Origin: an uncultured Alphaproteobacteria bacterium
GTDB taxonomy: Bacteria > Pseudomonadota > Alphaproteobacteria > RF32 > CAG-239
Direction: 5' to 3'
DNA length: 64,000 nt
NCBI GenBank assembly: GCA_934271465.1
Contig: CAKQRQ010000005.1
Span: forward strand, 48,391 to 112,390
The notes under the pieces: model-generated
The model's database searches: none
The model's input: the letters and a program-made list of their open reading frames with translations, nothing else
Told to the model about the DNA's origin: nothing
Made by a program: the position numbers and the translations under genes
In this document: positions 57,818-64,000 of the stretch, in pieces
Layout: every line of letters starts with the position of its first letter
How positions within the stretch are numbered: position 1 is the stretch's first letter

Positions 57818-59371
57818 ATGTCTGTATCTGCCAGTGAAATAACCTCAATCATCAAGGATAAAATTTCCGGCGCCAAGTCGAGTATTGACATTGCGCAAGT
57901 CGGTAAAGTTTTGTCTGTCGGCGACGGCGTTGCCCGCGTTTACGGGCTTGATGAAGTTCAGGCCGGCGAACTCGTTGAGTTTTCGAGCGGTATTAAAGGA
58001 ATGGCGTTGAACCTGGAAGAAGATAATGTCGGCGTGGTTATTTTCGGCTCCGATCAGGATATTAAAGAGGGCGATATTGTTAAACGTACAAACTCTATTG
58101 TGAGCGTTCCGGTCGGCAAAGAGCTCTTGGGCAGAGTCGTTAATGCTCTGGGCGAGCCGATTGACGGATTAGGCGCTATCAAAGCTAAAGAGTTCAGCCG
58201 TTCGGATATTAAAGCTCCCGGTATTATTGCCCGTCGTTCGGTGCATGAACCTGTTCAGACCGGTATCAAAATTGTTGATGCTTTGATCCCTATCGGCCGC
58301 GGCCAACGCGAGCTGATTATCGGCGACAGACAAACCGGTAAAACGGCCATTATTCTTGATACGATTATCAATCAGAAAAAAATTAATGATGCGGCTAAGT
58401 CCGAGAAAGACAAGCTTTATTGCGTTTATGTTGCCGTCGGACAAAAACGCTCGACTGTGGCGCAAGTTGTTAAAACTTTGAAAGACTATGGCGCGATGGA
58501 TTATACCATTGTTGTTGCCGCGACGGCTTCTGATGCCGCGCCGATGCAATATATTGCGCCTTATTCGGGGTGCGCTATGGGCGAATTTTTCCGCGACAAC
58601 GGTATGCACGCGGTCATCTTTTATGATGATTTATCCAAGCAGGCGACGGCTTATCGCCAGATGTCTTTGCTGTTGCGTCGTCCGCCAGGACGTGAGGCTT
58701 ATCCGGGCGATGTTTTCTATCTGCACTCTCGTTTGCTGGAGCGCGCGGCGAAGATGAGCGATGCCGAAGGCGCCGGATCTTTGACGGCTTTGCCCGTGAT
58801 TGAAACCCAAGCCGGGGACGTATCGGCCTATATTCCGACAAACGTTATTTCTATTACGGATGGTCAAATTTTCTTGGAAACGTCGTTGTTCTATCAGGGC
58901 GTTCGACCGGCGGTTAACGTAGGTATTTCTGTTTCACGTGTGGGCTCTGCAGCGCAGATTAAAGCGATGAAACAAGTGGCCGGTTCTATGAAACTTGATT
59001 TGGCACAATATCGTGAGATGGCGGCGTTTGCTCAGTTTGCGTCTGATTTGGATCAGTCGACAAAGAATTTGCTGGCCAGAGGATCCCGCTTGACGGAAAT
59101 GCTCAAACAGCCTCAGTATCAGCCTTTGGCGGTTGAGGACGAAGTTTTTGCCATTTTCGGCGGCGTTAAAGGATTTTTAGATCATGTCCCGCTGAATAAA
59201 GTCAAAGAATTTGAGAGCAAGGCGCTGTCGTCAGTTAAGGCTTCTCATCCGGAATATTTGGCGGAAATCGTCAAAGAAAAGAAAATTTCTGAGGAGCTTG
59301 AGGCCAAATTGATGGCTTTTTATCAGAAATTCGGCGAAGAGTTTGCCGCACAGTTGGAAAAGGCGGCATAA
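57818..59371 (+). CDS. atpA: ATP synthase alpha subunit
   Basis: Non-catalytic nucleotide-binding subunit of F1. The 517-aa product has GIARVYGL-type opening (GDGVARVYGLDEVQAGELVEF), IIGDRQTGKTAIILDTIINQK (Walker A), YDDLSKQATAYRQMSLLLRRPPGREAYPGD and SITDGQIFLETSLFYQGVRPAVNVGISVSRVGSAAQ (arginine finger in SRVGS). Length is normal. It is 2 bp downstream of atpH. Confidence 0.98.
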   Translation: MSVSASEITSIIKDKISGAKSSIDIAQVGKVLSVGDGVARVYGLDEVQAGELVEFSSGIKGMALNLEEDNVGVVIFGSDQDIKEGDIVKRTNSIVSVPVGKELLGRVVNALGEPIDGLGAIKAKEFSRSDIKAPGIIARRSVHEPVQTGIKIVDALIPIGRGQRELIIGDRQTGKTAIILDTIINQKKINDAAKSEKDKLYCVYVAVGQKRSTVAQVVKTLKDYGAMDYTIVVAATASDAAPMQYIAPYSGCAMGEFFRDNGMHAVIFYDDLSKQATAYRQMSLLLRRPPGREAYPGDVFYLHSRLLERAAKMSDAEGAGSLTALPVIETQAGDVSAYIPTNVISITDGQIFLETSLFYQGVRPAVNVGISVSRVGSAAQIKAMKQVAGSMKLDLAQYREMAAFAQFASDLDQSTKNLLARGSRLTEMLKQPQYQPLAVEDEVFAIFGGVKGFLDHVPLNKVKEFESKALSSVKASHPEYLAEIVKEKKISEELEAKLMAFYQKFGEEFAAQLEKAA

Positions 59372-59374
59372 AGC

Positions 59375-60280
59375 ATGGCAGGGTTGAAAGAACTCAGAAC
59401 ACGCATCTCGTCGATTACCTCGACCCAAAAAATCACCTCGGCGATGAAAATGGTTGCCGCGGCCAGATTAAAACGGGCTCAGGATATGTTGCAAAAATCA
59501 CGCTCTTACAGCGAGGATTTGCTCAAAGTGACGGGACGCTTGCTCAAAGAAATGCGGCAGGAAGAAAAGGATAAAAAAATCACTTACCTTTTGCCGCCCG
59601 TCATGCGGACGCCCTTGAAGACTCAAGTTTATCAGTTGGTCGTATTTTCATCGGATAAAGGATTGTGCGGAAGCTATAACGCCAATGTTTTGAAAGAGAG
59701 CCTGCGTCGGGTTAATGAGCTTTTGGCTGAGGGCAAACAGGTTAAGGTTTTGAGCCTCGGCAAAAAAGCCGGCGAGGGTTTAAAACGCCGCTGCGCCGGA
59801 ATAGAGGTTGAAATTTTGGACGGGTTTGCGGCCAAAGGGCCTGATTATGACGAGACGGAAAGCTTTGTTAATCGGCTTTTGGACGGATACGGCAAGGATT
59901 TTGACGTGTGCGAAGTGGTGTATACACATTTTAATTCGGCCATTAACCGTGAGGTCAAAACCGAGCAATTTTTGCCCGTGTCTATTGATACGGCTGATGA
60001 GCGGTTTGATAATAAAGTCGGCGATGCTTACTATGGGTATGAGGAAAACAAGCAAGCCGTTTTGTTTGACGTGATGCCGTTTTTTGTTGTCAATATGATG
60101 TTTCAAAAATTGCTCCATTCGCAGACCAGCGAACACGGCGCGCGTATGACATCTATGGACAACGCCACACGCAACGCCAAAGATATGATCGGCCGGTTGA
60201 CGCTGAGATATAACCGTTTGCGCCAGAGCGCCATTACAACCGAATTGATAGAGATTATCTCGGGCGCTGAGGCTTTGTAG
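59375..60280 (+). CDS. atpG: ATP synthase gamma subunit
   Basis: Central rotor shaft of F1. The 301-aa product has GLKELRTRISSITSTQKITSAMKMVAAARLKRAQ at the N-terminus, SDKGLCGSYNANV in the middle, and SEHGARMTSMDNATRNAKDMIGRLTLRYNRLRQSAITTELIEIISGAEAL at the C-terminus; both long helices are intact. It starts 3 bp after the atpA stop. Length is slightly above the usual, with a short insertion near residues 55-75. Confidence 0.97.
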   Translation: MAGLKELRTRISSITSTQKITSAMKMVAAARLKRAQDMLQKSRSYSEDLLKVTGRLLKEMRQEEKDKKITYLLPPVMRTPLKTQVYQLVVFSSDKGLCGSYNANVLKESLRRVNELLAEGKQVKVLSLGKKAGEGLKRRCAGIEVEILDGFAAKGPDYDETESFVNRLLDGYGKDFDVCEVVYTHFNSAINREVKTEQFLPVSIDTADERFDNKVGDAYYGYEENKQAVLFDVMPFFVVNMMFQKLLHSQTSEHGARMTSMDNATRNAKDMIGRLTLRYNRLRQSAITTELIEIISGAEAL

Positions 60281-60314
60281 TTTTAATTGAGAGAAATTTT
60301 AGGAGAAAACCATT

Positions 60315-61874
60315 ATGGCAAAAGAGACCGTTAAAAAGATTTCGAAAAAAACGCCGAGTGTGACGGCCGAAGACAAAAAGGCGATTAAGGAAATCAACGC
60401 CGAAAACGCCAGAGATGTCGCCAAGACCAAAAAAGCCATTGCCAAAGAAAAAGGCACGGGAAAACTCGGACATATTTCGCAGGTAACCGGCGCGGTTGTT
60501 GACGTTCGGTTTGATGATGTGTCTGAACTTCCGCCGATTTTGACGGCGTTGACTTGTGACAACAACGGGCGTAATTTGGTTTTGGAAGTTGCTCAGCACT
60601 TGGGCGAAAATGTTGTTCGCTGTATTGCGATGGACGCCACAGACGGTTTGGTCAGAGGGCAGGAAGTTGTTAACACCAATTCACCGATTGAGGTTCCTGT
60701 CGGACCGGAAATGCTGGGACGTATTATAAATGTTATCGGCGAGCCTGTTGACGGCCGCGGCGCCGTTAAGGCTAAACGCCACTATCCGATTCACCGCGAG
60801 GCGCCGTCATTTGTCGATCAGTCGACCGAGACAGAGGTTTTGACAACGGGGATTAAGGTTATTGACTTGTTGGAACCCTATGCCAAAGGCGGTAAAATCG
60901 GTTTGTTCGGCGGTGCGGGCGTCGGTAAGACGGTTTTGATTATGGAATTGATTAACAATATTGCCAAAGGACACGGCGGTTATTCCGTTTTTGCGGGCGT
61001 CGGCGAACGCACTCGTGAGGGTAACGACCTGTATAATGAGATGATCGAGTCGGGCGTTATTGATTTGAAAGGTGATAAGTCTAAAACCGTTTTGGTTTAC
61101 GGTCAGATGAACGAGCCCCCCGGAGCCCGTGCACGCGTAGCTTTGACAGGTTTGACACAGGCGGAATATTTCCGTGATGAGGCGCACCAAGACGTTTTGT
61201 TCTTTGTTGACAACATCTTCCGCTTTACTCAGGCGGGGTCTGAGGTTTCTGCTTTGTTGGGGCGTATTCCTTCTGCCGTGGGTTATCAGCCGACTTTGGG
61301 GACAGATATGGGCGCCATGCAGGAACGTATTACCTCGACCAAAAACGGATCTATTACTTCGGTTCAGGCGGTTTATGTTCCGGCCGATGACTTGACCGAT
61401 CCGGCACCGGCGACGACCTTTGCGCACTTGGATGCGACTACCGTTTTGTCTCGTTCGATTGCTGAACTGGGTATTTATCCGGCGGTTGACCCGTTGGATT
61501 CGACCTCGCGTATTTTGGATCCGGCGGTTGTCGGAGACGAGCATTATCAGGTTGCCCGCGGCGTGCAGGAGATTTTGCAAAAATACAAATCTTTGCAGGA
61601 TATTATCGCGATTTTGGGTATGGACGAATTGTCCGATGATGACCGTTTGGTTGTTGCCCGCGCGCGTAAGATTCAAAGATTTTTGTCTCAGCCGTTCCAT
61701 GTGGCCGAGGTCTTTACCGGAACGCCCGGTGTGTTTGTCAAACTGGAAGACACCATCAAAGGCTTTAAGGGAATTTTGGAAGGCAAATATGATGATGTTC
61801 CGGAGCAGGCCTTCTATATGGTCGGCACAATTGAGGATGCTTTGAAAAAAGCCGAGAAAATGAAAGCGGCCTAA
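60315..61874 (+). CDS. atpD: ATP synthase beta subunit
   Basis: Catalytic subunit of F1. The 519-aa product has GLFGGAGVGKTVLIMELINN (Walker A), VFAGVGERTREGNDLYNEM, LFFVDNIFRFTQAGSEVSALLGR (Walker B) and the C-terminal helical domain. The first 48 residues are a Lys/Ala/Glu-rich extension before GKLGHISQVTGAVVDVRF, where most beta subunits start; similar extensions occur in some alphaproteobacteria. AGGAGAAAA precedes the ATG. Confidence 0.98.
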   Translation: MAKETVKKISKKTPSVTAEDKKAIKEINAENARDVAKTKKAIAKEKGTGKLGHISQVTGAVVDVRFDDVSELPPILTALTCDNNGRNLVLEVAQHLGENVVRCIAMDATDGLVRGQEVVNTNSPIEVPVGPEMLGRIINVIGEPVDGRGAVKAKRHYPIHREAPSFVDQSTETEVLTTGIKVIDLLEPYAKGGKIGLFGGAGVGKTVLIMELINNIAKGHGGYSVFAGVGERTREGNDLYNEMIESGVIDLKGDKSKTVLVYGQMNEPPGARARVALTGLTQAEYFRDEAHQDVLFFVDNIFRFTQAGSEVSALLGRIPSAVGYQPTLGTDMGAMQERITSTKNGSITSVQAVYVPADDLTDPAPATTFAHLDATTVLSRSIAELGIYPAVDPLDSTSRILDPAVVGDEHYQVARGVQEILQKYKSLQDIIAILGMDELSDDDRLVVARARKIQRFLSQPFHVAEVFTGTPGVFVKLEDTIKGFKGILEGKYDDVPEQAFYMVGTIEDALKKAEKMKAA

Positions 61875-61885
61875 GGATAAACGCT

Positions 61886-62272
61886 ATGGAAAACAAAGTC
61901 AGATTGATTATAGAGCTTCCAAATAAGGTGTTGGCCGAGGTTGCGGCCGAAAGCATTATTATTCCGGCCAAAAAAGGCGATGTGACGATTTTGTCGGAGC
62001 GTGCGCCGAGTGTGTTTGCCACGGATTTTGGACAAGTTCAGCTTTTGGACGGGGCGGCTCGGACGACGGAAAGGTATTTTGTGGCGGCGGGTGTGGCTGA
62101 TACGGCGCAGGGTCTTATCCGACTGATGACGCCGATGGCCGTCGCGGCAAAAGATATTTCTGTTGACGAGGCTTTGAAAAGAGCCTCTGATGAAACAGAT
62201 GAGGCTAAGAAAATGTTTTATCGGATGATTGCCGATAAACTTGAGAACAAGACCGGAAACTATAAATATTAG
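61886..62272 (+). CDS. atpC: ATP synthase epsilon subunit
   Basis: Regulatory subunit of F1. The 128-aa product has the N-terminal beta-sandwich (VRLIIELPNKVLAEVAAESIIIPAKKGDVTILSERAPSVFATDFGQVQLLDG, F-V-A-A-G-V-A strand) and a C-terminal two-helix region (ISVDEALKRASDETDEAKKMFYRMIADKLENK). It starts 11 bp after atpD and is followed by a terminator. Confidence 0.93.
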   Translation: MENKVRLIIELPNKVLAEVAAESIIIPAKKGDVTILSERAPSVFATDFGQVQLLDGAARTTERYFVAAGVADTAQGLIRLMTPMAVAAKDISVDEALKRASDETDEAKKMFYRMIADKLENKTGNYKY

Positions 62273-62295
62273 GACTTTGTTTCTTTTTTGAACAC

Positions 62296-62327
62296 GACTC
62301 CGCTTGAAGTATCAGGCGGAGTTTTTT
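62296..62327 (+). terminator. Terminator of atpHAGDC
   Basis: ACTCCGC pairs with GCGGAGT around an 11-base loop, followed by six T. Confidence 0.85.
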
Positions 62328-62353
62328 ATTGTCAAAAGTTAGACAAAAATATC

Positions 62354-62391
62354 TTTACTTCTTTTTAATGATATGGTATTATGATATCATA
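62354..62391 (+). promoter_or_regulatory. Promoter and palindrome of leader cassette 1
   Basis: TTTACT (62354-62359), 17-bp spacer ending ATATGG, TATTAT (62377-62382). The palindrome TATGATATCATA (62380-62391) overlaps the -10 box and the expected start of transcription, and could bind a repressor. Confidence 0.65.
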
Positions 62392-62423
62392 AATTAGAAC
62401 AAAACAAGGCAGGGGTTTGAGTG

Positions 62424-62537
<114 letters not shown>

Positions 62538-62568
62538 GCAAGATTTAAACAAGAGCACTATTTTTGAC

Positions 62569-62605
62569 AAAATCCAAAGGGACGTTGTTCCCTTTGGATT
62601 TTTTT
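62569..62605 (+). terminator. Intrinsic terminator inside the leader
   Basis: AAATCCAAAGGGA pairs with TCCCTTTGGATTT around CGTTGT, followed by T residues. It lies between the leader ORF and the 354-aa gene, so transcription from the leader promoter must pass it. Confidence 0.85.
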
Positions 62606-62642
62606 GTGCATCATTTTAACAAACAGATAAAGGAGAAGGAAG

Positions 62643-63707
62643 ATGAATAAGGAACTTGAGCAAGCTAAAAAATATATTGAAGACAATAATTTGTCTAAAG
62701 CTTATGAATTTATGGGGAGAGCGGTGAACGCAAATCCTGAATTTGGAGAGAATGTTCAGGAAACGATGAAAATTGCTCTGCAGTCGGATAAAAATAATGG
62801 GATTAGTTTGGGAGCGGCTTATGATGCTATGGAGAGAATTGTAACAACAAATCCCGATCTTGACAAAGATGTTTTTGAGATGATGGAAGTTACTTTGCAG
62901 CATGATAAGAATGATGCTTATAGTTTGGCAGCATCTTATAATATTATGGGGAGAAGTGTGGGTTCAAATTATGAGCGTGGAAAAGATGCTTTGGAAAAGA
63001 TGAAAATTGGTCTCCAATCTGATAAGAATGATGGCCATAGTTTGGGTGTAGCTTATGAGGCTATCGAGAGAATTGTAAGAACAAATCCCGAGCTTGGAAA
63101 AGATGCTTTGGAAACGATGAAAGTTGGTCTTCAGTCGGATAAAAATAGTAAGGGTAGTTTGGGAACGGCTTATATGGTTATGGGGAGAATGGTGGACAAA
63201 AATCCCGAGCTTGGAAAAGATGTTTTGGAAATGATGAAAGTTGCTCTTCAATCTGATAAGAATGATGGCCATAGTTTGGCAGCAGCTTATGAGCTTATGT
63301 TGGACATTGTGCATGCAAATCCCGAGCTTGGAAAAGATGCTTTGGAAACGATGAAAGCTGCTTTACAGTCGGATAAGAATGATGCTCATAGTTTGATGGA
63401 AGCTCGTACTTCTCTGGAAACAATTGCGGGCATGAATCCAGAGCTTGAAAAGGATATATTTGAATTTATGAAAAATGGAGTGCGTAAAGATAATAGCGGT
63501 AATTCCTCTACAGAGAATGAATATAATGTATCAGAGCGCATTGCCTCCATAAGAACACGCCTAGGAGAAGCGAACGGTGCCGCTGCGGCTGATGAGATTG
63601 CGGAAAAGCCTCGTATGGGAAAAGTCAATGAATCTGCAACACCGAATAAAGAGCTTTCTTTAGCCATTCAAGAGCAAATTACAGCAGCTAAAGGAAACAG
63701 AAGGTAA
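62643..63707 (+). CDS. Helical-repeat protein with 39-residue repeats, 354 aa
   Basis: The product has about seven tandem 39-residue repeats with consensus SLxxAYexMxRIVxxNPEL, GKDxLEtMK and xaLQSDKNDgH. Each probably forms two helices, so the whole is an alpha-solenoid somewhat like TPR. The last 80 residues are Ala/Ser/Asn-rich and end KELSLAIQEQITAAKGNRR. No signal peptide or membrane helix is present. AAAGGAGAAGGAAG precedes the ATG. Expression depends on the leader described above. No family recognised; a related gene probably follows the second leader copy just outside the window. Confidence 0.7.
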   Translation: MNKELEQAKKYIEDNNLSKAYEFMGRAVNANPEFGENVQETMKIALQSDKNNGISLGAAYDAMERIVTTNPDLDKDVFEMMEVTLQHDKNDAYSLAASYNIMGRSVGSNYERGKDALEKMKIGLQSDKNDGHSLGVAYEAIERIVRTNPELGKDALETMKVGLQSDKNSKGSLGTAYMVMGRMVDKNPELGKDVLEMMKVALQSDKNDGHSLAAAYELMLDIVHANPELGKDALETMKAALQSDKNDAHSLMEARTSLETIAGMNPELEKDIFEFMKNGVRKDNSGNSSTENEYNVSERIASIRTRLGEANGAAAADEIAEKPRMGKVNESATPNKELSLAIQEQITAAKGNRR

Positions 63708-63721
63708 TTAAGTGGTGATGA

Positions 63722-63761
63722 TAAAAGACCGGAGTTCGGATTTTGAACTCCGGTCTTTTTG
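63722..63761 (+). terminator. Terminator of the repeat-protein gene
   Basis: AAGACCGGAGTTC pairs perfectly with GAACTCCGGTCTT around GGATTTT, followed by T residues. Confidence 0.9.
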
Positions 63762-63859
63762 TTGTTGGCAAAAATTAGACAAAAATATCTTTACTTCTTT
63801 TTAATGATATGGTATTATGATATCATAAATTAGAACAAAACAAGGCAGGGGTTTGAGTG

Positions 63860-63961
<102 letters not shown>

Positions 63962-64000
63962 ACCTTGCTGAGCAAGATTTAAACAAGAGCACAGTTTTTG

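Noticed and set aside
60807..61700. Long minus-strand frame inside atpD
   Set aside because: It lies fully antisense to a highly conserved gene and has the Arg/Asn-rich composition of a shadow frame. The same holds for long antisense frames at 10747-11577, 15671-16783 and 28746-29648.

Overview
The window looks like the chromosome of a host-associated alphaproteobacterium of moderately low GC content. Evidence: an F1 ATP synthase operon atpH-A-G-D-C standing apart from F0 genes, a CarD/CdnL regulator, ClpYQ (hslV-hslU) followed by hemW, a DUF2066 protein next to a PerM-type permease, a ComM-like ATPase, and a lysine-rich N-terminal extension on the beta subunit of the kind seen in alphaproteobacteria. 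Lineage below class level is inference; many secreted Cys-rich proteins and lipoproteins and short intergenic gaps fit an uncultured gut-type lineage. Most genes are housekeeping and densely packed.

Layout. 1-5.1 kb: end of a DUF4139 protein, glmM, small hypotheticals, a secreted Cys-rich protein. 5.2-14.6 kb: carD, a small membrane protein with an unusual structured leader, apaG, hslO, recX, DUF378, a methyltransferase-like protein, a DMT permease, hemW-hslU-hslV. 14.7-30.4 kb: a lipoprotein with a degenerate trypsin-like domain, comM, rpsF-rpsR-rplI, a NADAR-like protein, PerM permease, DUF2066, ndk, pta-ackA, DUF192 lipoprotein, DUF4065-like protein, OmpA-like lipoprotein, recJ, DUF502. 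30.4-30.9 kb: tRNA-Arg with two tandem 184-bp tRNA-derived repeats. 31-35 kb: surface-glycan genes (GT2, PIG-L deacetylase, GT32-like, GT4) and an outer-membrane protein. 35.96 kb: tRNA-Met followed by an AT-rich accessory island to about 39.9 kb. 39.9-54.9 kb: uvrD, MoxR-DUF58, TPR protein, Mpi-type serine invertase, nagZ, M50 protease, SPOR protein, dgt, xthA, S41 protease, rpmG, xerC, small proteins. 55-62.3 kb: priA and atpHAGDC. 62.3-64 kb: two copies of a repeat-containing leader with a helical-repeat protein between them.

The most interesting content is regulatory. (1) At 62.34-62.62 kb a promoter drives a short ORF containing an (AC)17 tract, followed by an intrinsic terminator and then a 39-residue-repeat protein. 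Two of the three possible frames after the tract stop before the terminator; the third runs through it and stops 23 bp before the next start codon. A second copy at the window end carries (AC)16, so the tract has changed length. This looks like a slippage switch acting on transcription termination. (2) Two small membrane-protein genes 48 kb apart (5994 and 54564) share a promoter and a 55-nt leader that folds as an H-type pseudoknot with an embedded hairpin; all three helices show compensatory changes while every loop length is identical. (3) Poly-G tracts of 8, 9 and 10 occur only between 31.5 and 36.6 kb: in two glycan genes and inside a promoter spacer. (4) The G10 promoter drives a protein with a double-stranded-RNA-binding domain, followed by a small protein with two HxT motifs like 2H phosphoesterases.

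All assignments come from reading the sequence; no database search was run.
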